Origin: Daphnia pulex
Taxonomy: Eukaryota; Arthropoda; Branchiopoda; Diplostraca; Daphniidae
Reading direction: 5' to 3'
Assembly: GCF_021134715.1 (NCBI RefSeq)
Contig: NC_060028.1
Span: 10,681,563-10,745,562, forward strand
Length of the DNA: 64,000 nt
Part shown: in pieces, positions 47,501-59,561 of the stretch
Layout: every line of letters starts with the position of its first letter
Position numbering within the stretch: position 1 is the stretch's first letter
The notes under the pieces: model-generated
The model's input: the letters and a program-made list of their open reading frames with translations, nothing else
Databases searched by the model: none
Told to the model about the DNA's origin: nothing
Made by a program: the position numbers and the translations under genes

Positions 47501-48833
47501 TGTCATCTTTTATGTTTTTTTTTCTGTGTTAAGGTCGTAAAGAAACTGATGGAAGACCCCGTCTGGAGATTTCAACCCAAGGCTGATGATAACCAAACAG
47601 TTCAAAGCTTGATGAAGTACACGAACAGTATCGTCGGATCGGTATGGACCAGTCCAGGTTATTTGTTGATTGATACACCATGGGAGGAGAAAACTGGCGA
47701 TTTAGAGTTTGATCCTCATCGTTTCCAGGTTTGTTTATTTCTTTTCATTTTATTTGCCCAGATCTTAACCGTTATTATATCAGGGATTAAATGAGGCTCT
47801 CGAGATAATCCATCGCAAAGGATTCAAAGTTGCTGTTACCGTCCGGCCATTTGTCAGCACATTTTCCAAGACCTACAAGAGTGGCTTAGATTTTGAACAT
47901 TCGGGCTCGTCATCAGTTGGAACATGGATTCGTCAGCCTTACGGCGAAGGATCACCAGCTTTGACGAGCTATAATGGCGACCACAGTCTAGCGTTGGCCG
48001 ACGTAACTTCCCGCAATATTTCTGAATGGGTTGCCGAACGTCTCCACACTCTTATCAAGAACTACGAATTGGATGGCATCTTCTTCGAAAGCGTCACAGC
48101 CGATTATTTGCCCCATTACTACCTGACGTCTAAACCACTATTAGATCCATCAACATTGAGTAGTTTGTGGGTGGATGCAGCTCGCCAAGTCACAACAGTA
48201 CTCAGCGTCACTTCAGCCACACACATGCCTAGGCTTCCGACCTTCGTGGCCATTCCTTGGCTTCCGTCCTCTTGGGATGGTCTGGCTCATCTACTTCCTT
48301 TGGTCTTGACGCTCAGCGTCTCCGGTTATCCCTTCCTAATCCCTCCTCCAGTTGGTGGCTTTTCAAATGCGTCCAAACCTGAAAAGGAGTTGTACATCCG
48401 CTGGCTTCAAGTAAGTACTTTCCTACCAGTGATACAATTCGCAACCATTCCTTCGTCTTACGATGCTGAAGTGGAACGAATGGCCAGCAACCTGACTGGA
48501 CTTCGGCAAGCCACTGTCCTTCCCATCCTGCAGCGGTATGGTGGCAGCTCTGTGTTTGACGGATTGCCAATCATCAGACCGCTGTGGATGTTGGATCCTT
48601 TCGACAAAGAAGGACTAGACGTTGCGGACGAATTTTGCGTCGGTGATGAGCTGCTCGTTGCCCCCGTCCTGGAGCCGGGAGCGCGAGAACGAGAAGTATA
48701 TTTACCCAAAGGTGTATGGAAAGATGGCATTGATGGAAGTCTTCGGAAGGGTGGACGATGGATTCACCATTACAGAGCCAAGCTCGATCAAGTTCCGTTT
48801 TTCACACGAGCAGCCGAAGGCACGCGCTTATAA
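44555..48833 (+). CDS. MYORG-like glycoside hydrolase family 31 membrane protein, probably catalytically altered
   Basis: Eight exons (44555-44686, 45808-45875, 45958-46141, 46246-46377, 46457-46850, 46891-47288, 47534-47728, 47784-48833) encode about 850 aa. The protein has a cytosolic N-terminus of about 145 residues, one membrane span (LRAFVGFLFLLVVFLVGFAYIFYY), then a luminal region with many N-glycosylation sites. The C-terminal 350 residues follow the myogenesis-regulating glycosidase branch of GH31: KELYIRWLQV, YDAEVERMASN, PIIRPLWML and LLVAPVLEPGAREREVYLPKGVWK. The order and spacing of these blocks match MYORG (an alpha-galactosidase of the secretory pathway) and insect relatives such as CG33080. 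The nucleophile Asp position, expected before the YLP motif, is Glu here (FFESVTADYLP). The acid/base segment upstream of the GYPF block reads PWLPSSWDGL and lacks the expected Asp. Loss of hydrolase activity is inference. Intron 1 is 1.1 kb; the others are 40-245 bases. Confidence 0.88.
44687..45807 (+). other. 1.1-kb intron 1 of the MYORG-like gene
   Basis: GT-AG intron with donor GTAATC and acceptor TTTCAG. It separates the short N-terminal exon from the rest. An in-frame ATG near 45132 is followed closely by an intron-like donor and might mark an alternative first exon, but evidence is thin. Confidence 0.55.
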
Positions 48834-49460
48834 TAATTACAGAGAACGTAACCCGTAAACTTTCACCTGAATTGGCCTATTTCATTTCATTTAGCTGTAT
48901 GTTTGTGTTGAATTTTTAGGTTGTATTTTTATTCGCGAAGCTCTATATGTTCTTTAGATTGTTGACATAATGCTGCCAACTATGTCCAGTGAAACATTTC
49001 TCTTAAGGAAAGAGATGCATTTCTCTTTCTTTTGGATCCTTTACGAAATAAAATAAAATTGATTATAATGTGTGTGTCTTGTTTAAAACTTGTTGATTCC
49101 AGAAAATCTAGCGACGATGTAATATAACTTGTCAAGAATACACTCGTAACTTATCCCTCCCACAAATTATGAAATTCTTAGTCTTCAGTGCGAACAACAA
49201 TCAACCAATGATATCTTACGTCCCGTAATAATAGGGATAAAGAATAGGCAGCAATTCTGAGGACTACATCCAAGGATTCTTACATGTTGAAACAAAAAAA
49301 AAAAGTTTGATAGGTAGTAATGTAAAGACAAAAAAAGAATCACACTAAATACACGACAGAAGGTAAAAGAAATTGGGAGATGTAGGGGAGGGAAATGACG
49401 AATGGATGTGTTTTTGCCAAAAATATTGATTTCAAGATGATGTAAGAAAAGGGAATCGTT
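48834..49460. other. 3' intergenic stretch between convergent MYORG-like and zinc-finger genes
   Basis: Convergent 3' untranslated regions. AATAAA for the + strand gene lies at 49047-49052. No gene seen. Confidence 0.55.
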
Positions 49461-52190
49461 TCAACTCGGCTTCTGCCTGTTATCAATCAACTCCTGTACG
49501 GCATCTATTAGGGTTTGTACGGCGTCCTGGTTCGACGAAGGTTCAGTTTTTATCTCCCCAGATTCGTCTTCTTCGACAACCCCTTCTGTGTCATCTACTG
49601 TCTGCGCTGTTGCATAAGCTACGGCCGTCTTCAAAATTAAAACAAAGATTAGTTAATCAGATCTCGAGAAAACATTAATTAGCATCTTACCTGAGTACCG
49701 TCCTCGTGGGTTTGGACGAGAATCAATTGTCCATTCTCTGTCTCGACTAATTGCCCACCAGCAGGCGCAAGCACTGCACTACCGTCAGGCTGAAGGATAA
49801 CAATTTGGCCCGATTCGACAAAGGCGTGTCCAAGATCTCCTCGCAGCATACCGTCCTCATCGTCATCATAAACACCACCTTCCAGATCATGTTCTCCATC
49901 TACTCGACCCGGACCAACCATCAGTCTCATCTAATTCCAAAATACAAGATTTAGCAGTGAACTATAAAGTATGAGCTAATCAGCATACCTGGCCATCTTC
50001 TCCGTAAACCAAGTGATGTGTAGATAAAACTTCTGTTCCAGACATTGGCTGCTCTAATTGGATCTCCCCCACGTCGATTCTCACTGGCTCTTCCTCCTCT
50101 TCCTCCTCTTCTTCTTCCTCAACTTCCGCATTTTCATCAAGTTTGAACATTTCTTCAGGGTATCCCACCACTTCTCCCTGGAAGCAACCCAATCGTAAAA
50201 AATTATATTCACGTAAATAGAAAATAATGAAGATGTATACCTTAGAAGTAATAAAGGCACCCGTTTGGTCATCCAAAAGCGTCTCCTCTTCCGTAAATGG
50301 ATCGATGTCAAATTGACTGTCTGGCCTCTCCGAGGGCCTTAGCTCCACTACGGTTTCAGGGACCTTTTTTCGTCGAAGGGGACGACCACTCGATCCGAAA
50401 CGTTGGATGGCTGGTCGGAATCGCCAAATTTGCGTCCGTTCCATGAATTCATCCCAATTGTCCCAGTATGTAGGAGGGAAAGTGACCTTAGGCGTTTTTA
50501 GTCCAGCAAATGGATCAGTTGACAAGCGGTTACTCGCTGCTCCTCGTTTGGTGTAGACAAGAGCTGGAGTTCCTTTATTTCCATTCAGCATCTGATTAAC
50601 CAAAGTACCAAATCCATTAAAGTTTCATTGTTGCCAAGACTTTTGTTGTAATAATACCTTGTTGACGACAACAGGATCTACTTTTCTATGGGTAATCTCC
50701 ACAGAGCTGGTGGAAGCTACATCCTTAATTTCAATCTCCGGCATTTCGGCCGGAACCGGTTCTAATTCGGTTCCTGGAATGGGATGAATATAGCGAACGT
50801 GATTCTCCCAGTACTCTCGTTTGCCAAACTTAAATCCACACACCTAGAAATAAAAGAAACAAAATCTTAAATACCAAAATCATCGAAGTCTACAACCATA
50901 AGATATGTTTTATACTTGACAGTGATGAAAAAGTTTACGATCATGGTTGCTCAAATGCCAGCGTAAATTCTTTTTGTCACCAAAGGTGCGGTGGCACTTG
51001 CTGCATTTGAAAGGTCGGTCCTTGTTGTGAACTACTTTGATGTGGCGTTCCAAATCACCTCGTCGAGTAAAGCGGGCATCGCACAAATCACAAGCATGGG
51101 GTCGTTCATGGGCATGGGTCTTCAAATGAGCTTTCAGCGAACCGGGTTTCATGATGCGATGACAGGACAGGCACTCGATTCTTGCTCCTTCTCCCTCCCC
51201 AACAACAATGGTCCGAACTTGGATCCGGCCTTCCCCGTCCTCTTCGAACTCCTCTAAATCATCTGCGTTCTATACTCATGCAAATTGCAATAATAAGGCG
51301 TCTAAATATACCTAACCACACACTCTTTCATCACTGTCGGTATGCAAAATATCGTAGGATTGAACTAGAAATCAATGAACCAAATTGGATGTAAGAAACA
51401 ACTACTCACCGTTGGGACGATGAAACTACTACTAGCGGTAATTTTCTTCTTCTTGGCAGGAGGTGAGTGGATAACTGGGTCTTCTTCATTTTCTAGTTTC
51501 CACTCAAAATCACTGTCATGATCTTTAGTAGATTCAAATGTCATTTTCTGGTGTGTTACTTCCAGAACTTCTTGTGAAATTTGAGTATTGACAGATTTAT
51601 TAGTATGCTTCTCTGTCAATTCTTCTTCTTCTTCTGTTTCCATTGTAACACTCATTGACTGTACAGCCAGCTCTAGAACTTGACCCAAGTTTACTTTCTC
51701 CTTTTTAGGTGGGTCTGTTATTATTTCTTCAACTTCTGCCATTTCTTCTGGCTGAATACTCAAAATGTTCACTTCAATGGGTTTAATTTCACTAGATTCC
51801 TCTTCCTCTTCTTGTTCTTCTTGTTCTTCTTCTTCTTGAGATGCAGGTGCTGTATATCTTCTAGGGCGACCTGGGCCTCGCTTAACTTCTGATTCTGGAT
51901 TAGACTTGTTCTTTGAACCTATAAAATACACATTGTAGCATAACCCAATGTTTTTAAGTGTACATTGGTTACTTCGGGTTATGAATAACAAAATAAACAT
52001 TTTAATTACCTGGGGGTCTTCCTCTTTTCTTTTTTACTTCTTGAGAGTCTGCATTTTCAGATTCATCGGCTGTAGATTCACTTTTGGTGCCTTTGCTGTA
52101 ACTCCTAACTGCTGGAACGTAATATTCATAATCTTCATCATATCGTTTATTGGCCACTGATCTACGTCTTGGAGATGACTTGTTGCTCAT
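49461..52190 (-). CDS. AT-hook and C2H2 zinc-finger nuclear protein
   Basis: Eight exons (52010-52190, 51410-51918, 50916-51269, 50658-50843, 50241-50591, 49989-50177, 49691-49930, 49461-49628) encode about 725 aa. Residues 1-60 are basic and end in an AT-hook (KKKRGRPPG); a second AT-hook-like motif (KRGPGRPRR) opens exon 2, followed by a long Glu-rich acidic region. Exon 3 has three C2H2 fingers: CLSCHRIMKPGSLKAHLKTH, CDLCDARFTRRGDLERHIKVVH and CSKCHRTFGDKKNLRWHLSNH. A fourth (C-x2-C across an intron, then H-x4-H in ENHVRYIH) lies at the exon 3/4 junction. The C-terminal half has acidic runs and hydrophobic Gln/Val-rich stretches (SGQIVILQPDGSAVL, NGQLILVQTHEDG) like activation regions. It is likely a DNA-binding transcription or chromatin factor. 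I do not recognise a named orthologue. RpS17 starts about 1 kb away in the opposite direction. Confidence 0.88.
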
Positions 52191-53211
52191 CTATTAAGAG
52201 AACCATTGAGGAAAAATATAATGCCCAGTCAAACTAGGTTGATTCACTTGCAAGCAGAGAAATGACAGAATGAAAAACGTTCAATTCTTTTGTTTTTGAA
52301 AAGCGAATGTGGGCCCGTAGTGATGGCGTCCTCTGCACACCAGAAATTACTTACGCCCAAACCAAAAAAAAAAAACCTCCACGCCACTAGTTAAAATAAC
52401 AACCACCAGGCACTGGTTGAGTTCAATAATCGTTATAAAGATGACATACGTTTGATTTGAAAGGTGTCCCGGCCCGGGAACAATCAAATATTTGTGTGTT
52501 TCGTGCCTACCTTCTTTCGATGAAGTTGTCCTACCGACGAATTAAATGGCCGCCAAGCGCTTTTTGGATAATGACTGACTCGAGAATAGGATGTTTATAT
52601 TAAATTACTCGCGATCAGAAAATTTTTACCATTTGAACAATTTTTTTAACGTGGTTAATTACGAAATTTTTAAAAATATTAATTACTGTAAAAAGGGCCT
52701 TCTATCTCTAAGATAGACCTTCAAATATGAAATGCCTCTTTACAATTGGGTGCCGATTCAAAGCTTGATTTGGCGGGAAGTCAATCGACTCTTAAAGATT
52801 TTTCGATAAAATGATTCAAAATGTTGTTATTAATATATACAGAAACTAATCTTCCATCATTTGAAACATTATTTTACAACAAGTTTCATTTATATGCAAA
52901 TATATGCATTTTCAAAACCATGAGCCTAGTCCTCGACAATTAAAAATCTAAATAAATCCAGTAAAGCCTAACTTAACACTAAAAATATTCACTAAAAAAT
53001 CTTCAAATTTTCTGATACGTAAAATATAAATCGTCATTTGCTTCATTTTCGAATATAAAACATTTACATCATTTTGTAACGCAGCTGCAGACGCCAAGCC
53101 CCTTCGGCATCAAGCGTTGTCTTCTTTTACTACTAACTTGGCATCGTTCAGTCTTTCCCAGTTGGGTCCTTTTTCGTCAGTCGTCGTCAGGACTTTATAC
53201 ATTCTTCTAAA
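52191..53211. promoter_or_regulatory. Divergent promoter region of zinc-finger gene and RpS17
   Basis: About 1 kb between the two outward-facing start codons. It contains an exact canonical E2F site at 52769-52779 and, next to RpS17, a pyrimidine-rich start region (CCTTTTTCGTC near 53167) as expected for ribosomal protein genes. No open frame of note. Confidence 0.5.
52769..52779 (+). promoter_or_regulatory. Canonical E2F-type site TTTGGCGGGAA
   Basis: Exact match to the E2F consensus TTTSSCGS in an otherwise AT-rich region between the zinc-finger gene (579 bases from its ATG) and RpS17 (433 bases). Function is not shown by sequence alone. Confidence 0.4.
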
Positions 53212-53970
53212 ATGGTAAAACATCTTATTATATCGAGTTTCATCCGTCAAAATCTTAAACATCTTTTTAAGTATTGAACGAGAAAAAGTAGATAGTCCAT
53301 TCTCGCAATTATTCCTTATTAGTTTTTGGTTGAAAAAAAAAGTCTTGGACACTTTGCGGTTACTGTCATGTTTGGAAAACTTCATATTAAAACATGGCCT
53401 TTTGATCATGTGTAGGGTCGCGTTCGTACGAAAACCGTCAAGAAGGCCGCCAAGCTGATCATCGAGAAGTACTACACTCGATTGACGTTGGACTTCCACA
53501 CCAACAAGAGAATCTGTGAAGAGATTGCTATTATCCCTAGCAAACCTCTGAGGAACAAGATTGCTGGGTATGTTTGTTGATCTGTGTTAAGTTTGTTCAT
53601 GAGTTATAATGTGTGTTATTATGTCATAGGTTTGTCACCCATTTGATGAAACGTCTGCAACACAAGACTGTTCGTGGTATTTCCATCAAGCTTCAAGAAG
53701 AAGAGCGTGAGAGAAGAGATAACTATGTCCCTGAACAATCTGTCTTGGATATGGACACTATTGAAATCGATTCTGAGACCAAGGAGATGTTGAAGATGCT
53801 GGTTAGTACATTTATTTTTCCTGTTGTGTTATGTTATGTATACATTATTTTGAATGTAGGAATTGGAGAAAATTCCCAAGCTTCATGTGGTCAATCCTAC
53901 ACCAACTGGACATACTGGTGGACATGGTGGACACAGTGGCGGCCCGCATCACGGTGGTCAACGTCGTTAA
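53212..53970 (+). CDS. RpS17: 40S ribosomal protein S17
   Basis: Four exons encode 145 aa: 53212-53214 (ATG only), 53416-53567, 53630-53801 and 53860-53970. The protein is a component of the small ribosomal subunit. The sequence begins [20 protein letters not shown] and continues with [44 protein letters not shown] and [11 protein letters not shown], all family-typical. The C-terminal tail is extended by a Gly/His-rich stretch ([17 protein letters not shown]). A start codon standing alone in exon 1 is a common layout for ribosomal protein genes. I looked in its introns for C/D or H/ACA snoRNAs, often hosted there, and saw none. Confidence 0.96.
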
Positions 53971-54313
53971 GATTTCTGTATTGCCCATCTCCTTGTTTGA
54001 TTGTGAAATACAATTCTTTATCAAGGACAATTAATTGATTCTTGTTACACTTGTAATTATTGAATAAGTATTCTAATAGGTGAACGGTGCTTTTAAAATA
54101 GCAATGAAATCAAAGGAATTCATGTAAAACAAAAAGAATTAAACAAAATCACCTAAACTGAAAAAAAAAAAATTTCAAATTTATCCTTCAACATACATGA
54201 AATAAATTGAAAACAATATTTTTCTTTGTTCAATCAGCTTTGCTGATATTTTATTAGACACATTTAGTGGAGGATACCAGAAGTAAGATTCATGAAAATG
54301 ATTGCTTGGTAAA
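53971..54313. other. Short intergenic stretch between convergent RpS17 and elongin C
   Basis: Overlapping 3' flanks. A minus-strand AATAAA for elongin C lies at 54250-54255. No gene seen. Confidence 0.55.
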
Positions 54314-55007
<694 letters not shown>

Positions 55008-56461
55008 TTTTTTGGAATTCCAATCAAATTTACAATCAAGAAATTAATTAAGACAACGTTTACTCTTCTCAATACAAAAAAACGAATGAGACGACTTTTT
55101 TTCACAGAAGAAATTTGTTGTCAACATTTATTTCAACGTTGCCAGTTCTTTTTACAAAGCCGACTCCGCGAAGCGAATTTTCAACCGGGAACGGGAAGTC
55201 AGGAACTATTTGAGTATTTTCACGGGTCAGAACACGGGTTGAGGGCACTCTTTTTCATTTTAATTTATCAATGATTTTTTTTCAATTTGGATCGACTTAC
55301 GTTAAAAAAAAATAATGGCAATGGCACGCGGTGTGTGACGGGGGCAGGCCGGCCAGCGGGCAGCGGCCACCCCACGGGCCACACGCCGGAATTCATTAGC
55401 AAATGACAAAGCCATCAACAAGGGTGTTAGATTTATAGCTATTAATCTAATTACTAAATAATTTATAAGTTTCCAATTAAAATAATTAAAACTCATCAAA
55501 TTTCAAAACGCCATCTCTAGTGAATGCTGTTCGCCTTCTTCCCTCTACCTCTAGATGTCCTATTGCTTACAGTGTACTCGTGCATTGCCACCAGGGGGCT
55601 TTGCAGGCAGAAGTTCGTCTGCAATGAAAAATACTCAAGTAGCCAAGGGTCTAGCTATAATCACACAAAAATTAGCATTCAAATTCCGGCAATTTACTTA
55701 TTATTTAGTAGTTTGTGTGTGGTTTAGTGAAACCAACAACTCGATATTACAGCCTTGCGGTGATCTAATGCAGGATCTATTTTCCCAAAAAACAATTTCT
55801 CGGCCGACCATTATCATCAAGTCTACATTCATTCTTCAAAACCACACAGGTGAATTCACAACACTTTATTTATGATTACTTGCAGTCACTCTAAATAGTC
55901 AACTAAATATCTAAGATCAGTTTTTTTTCGGGAAATGTTTCAAAAACACAGTGCATCCAGCTTTGCAAGTTTCAGGCTAATCATTTTCACACCATGATCT
56001 TAAAAGAATTTTGCCCTAGAAATCAATAATTATTACTTGGGAGAACAACTCATTTTCAGCACAGGTTGATGCTCTTATGATCTTGCCTTTTTGTTTCAAT
56101 CCTAATCAAACTCAACCAGGTACTATTGTCATACTACAAATTCTTGATTTTGTGCGTAGATAAATTTTTTATTATGAAGCCCCACTTTGTGAGATTTACT
56201 TAGTTGACGTGTTAGTTTACATTATATTATGCACACAAACATGGGAAGAGCGGGAGACAACATCTCATGGGACTGAGTACAAGTACAAGGATTATTCCTA
56301 TGTGTGTAACATTTTTGCAGCTTTTGAGAACTTATTGACAGAGAAAAGAGGTTTCTAACAAGCCTAAACTGTGTGTACATCATGAAATGAATATGGATTG
56401 ATCATGCGTTTGAAAGTTATTAAATAAGGTTGCCAAGGAATATTTTCAAAAAAGCGAGGAC
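55008..56461. other. Intergenic stretch with GC-rich patch and CTCF-like motif
   Basis: No gene supported. An open frame of 106 codons at 55555-55875 has no recognisable domain or splice support. It holds a GC-rich patch of about 80 bases (55316-55395) that stands out from the AT-rich surroundings, and two insulator-like motifs at 55509-55522 and 55588-55599. Confidence 0.5.
55588..55599 (+). promoter_or_regulatory. CTCF-like core motif CCACCAGGGGGC
   Basis: Matches the CTCF core consensus (CCASYAGRKGGC) at every position. A related CGCCATCTCTAGTG lies 66 bases upstream at 55509-55522. Occupancy is unknown, and the site borders the repeat-gene cluster that begins near 56.4 kb. Confidence 0.35.
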
Positions 56462-56770
56462 TTATTCATTCACCGAAAAAACGAGTCAAATGACTCAAAT
56501 GTCAATTGGTATAAAGTGAGTTTTAATCCATAACCATTTGGTATTCATTTTGATATTGGTTGTTGTAGACCCATCCCCAGCAACGTCAACCTGCAGAAGG
56601 AAAGGCCAGTTTGCATGTCCTTTCACGCTCGAAGGTCACAGAGATCATTACGTAAAACGTGTCCTGCAGTGGTGTAGATGTTGGGTGAGAAAGGGATGTG
56701 TTACATTATCAAGGAGGTCAATTAGCCGCAAGGCTTAGGAGGTGAGGGTGAGAAAAAATTCGGATAAAAG
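56462..56770 (+). repeat. Promoter-unit repeat A of the YYTEAP cluster
   Basis: About 300 bases shared with units B and C: CACCGAA, then the inverted pair GAGTCA-AA-TGACTC (56483-56496), a block around GACCCATCCCCAGCAACGTC, the Arg/Lys-rich middle and GTGAGAAAAAATT leading to a TATA position. Here the TATA reads GGATAAAAG (56762-56770), with the first T replaced by G, so the promoter may be weak. Confidence 0.8.
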
Positions 56771-56779
56771 GAGAGAGAA

Positions 56780-57380
56780 GCAGTTGGGTGAGCATCACCA
56801 ACAGGGCTACAACTGCTGAGAACTACCTGTACCAACTGCATTCTTCGTTGGGATCAGTTCGCAAACACGGGTAAATATTCTGTTGTTACATGGAGTTTTG
56901 TGTCAAATTCTATTTTTATTTCTTTTTGTTAATATGCCAGTTATTGAATATTAATGTTCAAATTATTTATTGTTTAGTCGTATAATACAAGTAGAGACGA
57001 AAGGCGAAATAAATCAGTCTAGTTTGCATCTCCGACACGGCAACAGCAACTGCAGTGCCAAGGCTCAGAGTATTACACCACAACTTATGTTGGCCTGAGA
57101 TACTACCAAAGCGCCTGAGTGCTATACCGAGGCCACTAATTACTACACCACCAAGGCACCGGAGTACTACAACACTACATGTCATGGGTAAATATTCTGT
57201 TACGTGGAATATGCCAACTACTAAAAATATAAATTATTTATTTTCTAGTCGTATTAAAGAAGAGAAAAGTTGAAAGAATTCAGCAGTCGAGTGAGCATCT
57301 CCGTTACAGCAACAGCTATGCACTATTTGTCACTAACTTCATTCTTTGTCGCACAACACGTTTGAATTAAAGGTAAATAT
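56780..57380 (+). pseudogene. Broken YYTEAP repeat-gene copy 1 with shuffled leader pieces
   Basis: Three leader-like fragments (56780-56872, 57025-57060, 57280-57375) each resemble the family 5' leader with GACACGGCAACAGC-type sequence. The segment 57060-57185 reads partly as the Tyr repeat (EYY, NYYTTKAPEYYNTT) but has no signal-peptide exon and is interrupted by TGA codons in the repeat frame. It ends in a family-type first-exon junction (ATGG followed by GTAAATATTC at 57182). At 56865-56870 the expected start ATGG reads ACGG. The fragments look like products of unequal recombination. No intact protein can be made. Confidence 0.7.
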
Positions 57381-57479
57381 TTTTCCATGGAATTGTGAAT
57401 CAACTCAACTTTTTTTCTATTTGGTAATATGCCAGTAATTATTCAATATTAATGTTTAAATTTATTACTGTCTAGTAAA

Positions 57480-57995
57480 CTATGTTGTCGTGCTGCTATT
57501 GGATGAAGAATCGTTGATGACTCGGTCAACCACTAATGTGCTGATGTCTCCTGGGTATGGCGGGTATCAAACCACAACGCCGGCGTCCAACAACAACATA
57601 CGCAACGACCAGTTACTACACCGAGGCCCCCAAGTATTAAACCACCAAGGCTCCAAATTATTACACCAAACTTCTGCTGCCCCGAGCTACTACACCGAAT
57701 CCCCGAAGTATTGTTCTTCCCCGATCTATACTACAAAAGCGTCGAGTACTACACCGAGGCTCCGAAGTACTACACAACTACACATGCTGCATCAGATCTC
57801 TACACCGTGGCTCCAAAGTACTGCATCACCAAGGTACCGGTTACTACACAACTACGTATGCTGCGCCAGCTCACTACACCGAGGCCTCCAAGTACTACTC
57901 TGCTCCTGTCGGTCTTGTTTTATCGGCTGCATTTTGTCGATATGTTGTCTCTTGGGACCGGCGTCGAGGTAATGCTTAATGTTTCGTTCAATTAT
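57480..57995 (+). pseudogene. Broken YYTEAP repeat-gene copy 2
   Basis: Family exon 2: it opens after a TAG acceptor (57474-57477), reading VNYVVVLLL, and contains the diagnostic MSPGYGGYQTTTP (57541-57585). Just after this a deletion relative to the other copies (the PYYTTTYA block is shortened) shifts the frame. In the original repeat frame a TAA follows PKY within 60 bases. Later stretches can still be read as YYTESPKY and YYTEAPKYYTTTHA in changing frames. Open frames of 160 and 95 codons here are out-of-frame readings of the decayed repeat. Confidence 0.8.
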
Positions 57996-59561
57996 TGACT
58001 TTCAATTAAAATCTATTCGTTTTCAGTTGAATCGTTTGCTGCCGTTCCATAGACTTGATCCATTGGTAAAACTGAGGAGAAGTTGCTGAAATTCAAGACT
58101 CGTCAATAAATTATGTAGATGTAGACAAATTACAAGTGCATATCTGGGCTCCCTTCTTCAGTGGCCCCGTTTCCCTAACTAACCACTAACCAACGCCCGC
58201 CGGTGGTCACTCACTCGCTGCGACAACCAGGAGAAAGGGAGATGTCTGGTCGAACGGGGACTTGCAAGGCGCATGATTCGATGCAAATCTGTTGGAGGGT
58301 CATGAGTCTAAGCCGAAAGCCTGCTATGATGCATTGCTCTCTTAAAAACTTTTCCTCGGCTCTCTTCGCTCTTTTTCCGGTTTCTCTTAACCATGGCCGG
58401 GTAATCTCCCTGGTCGAGTCAGTCGGGCAGTGTCTTCTCCTGCTTGACTGGCTGCAGTTTGAACCGGACGGTCTGTTTAAATAAGAAATTAAATTTAGAA
58501 CAACGCTTCCTTTGAGCGGCCCGGACAATCCTTAAGGGTTGCCACTCCATCGAGGCTTAAACGAGGGTACGTAATTATACGTTAGTCAAATTGCTAAAAC
58601 CGGCTAAAACTACAAATTCAATTTTTTGTATTACCCAGATGACGCGGAGGTGTCGCCCATTGAGGGGTTTTGGTGACAAGGAGAAGGAGTCACTGAACGA
58701 AACGCTAAACCATTAAAAAAGGTAATGCTAGATACGACATGAAGGTTTTGCTTTGGCAGAGAATAATGTGTATTTGTTTGCAACCAACGATTCTTTATAT
58801 ATCCGAGCCGAGTCCTTTCCTTCTACATTCGGTGTGAAGAGCAAAACGCGAATTTCAACACATTTTACTGCTTAGCAACGTAAACAAAGCGAGTGTCAAA
58901 ACATCGTTTTACTTGCGCATACTTAATTGTAGCAGAAACGCGTTGGTCATGCAACAGGATCTATTTTTCCCCTTTTGTTTATGCAGCATCAAACGACACG
59001 CGATAGGTTCCGGCGGTCATCAACTATTCAAGATGGTAGACCTGTCAATGTAAAAGACAGGCTAAAGGTACAAGCTCCTGTAAATGTCATTCATTTATGT
59101 TAAATAGCTGCCAGCAGGATTTCATTGTTGATTTGCGGTTACAAAATCCATAGGCCTAGAGTTTAGGTATTGTCAATCAATCATTCGATTTGCGTTTTAG
59201 ATGCTCCTAAATCAGTTGTGGAAATACGATTTTTCCCCCCGCTTCTTCTGGATGGTTACTTAGGATCATTCAAGTTCATTTTTGAGTTAAGCGTTGTGAA
59301 CGTAGCGGACGAACTCTGACAGTCTATCGAGCTTTAGCAATTTCGTCAAATTTCTTATTTTATTAATTTTATTTAACCGTTTCATGAGAAGCTTTGATTT
59401 GAATTTTTTAAAAGTAATAATTTACCTTTTTTTTATCTCTATTTTGAGATTTTCTGCTCCGGCCGCAGGTGCAGGGATCATGTGTTTGAAACTTAGATAA
59501 GTTTGCAGTAGAATATTTAAAAAAAAGCCGATTGTTGTTCAAACGGTTCGAAATGGAAGAT
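57996..59561. other. Unclassified stretch inside the cluster, possible inserted element
   Basis: Between copy 2 and promoter unit B. The part 58150-58560 is richer in G and C than its surroundings and shows no Tyr repeat or leader homology that I can see. It could be an inserted element or a remnant of another gene. I found no clear terminal repeats, tRNA-like promoter or coding domain. The rest is AT-rich and featureless. Confidence 0.4.

Noticed and set aside
53215-53859. snoRNA in RpS17 introns
   Set aside because: No paired C/D boxes or H/ACA layout is visible in the three introns.
55555-55875. 106-codon open frame overlapping the CTCF-like motif
   Set aside because: No recognisable domain and no splice or promoter support.
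57490-57998. Open frames of 160 and 95 codons as real proteins
   Set aside because: They alternate between frames of a decayed Tyr repeat; the family frame has a deletion and a stop codon.
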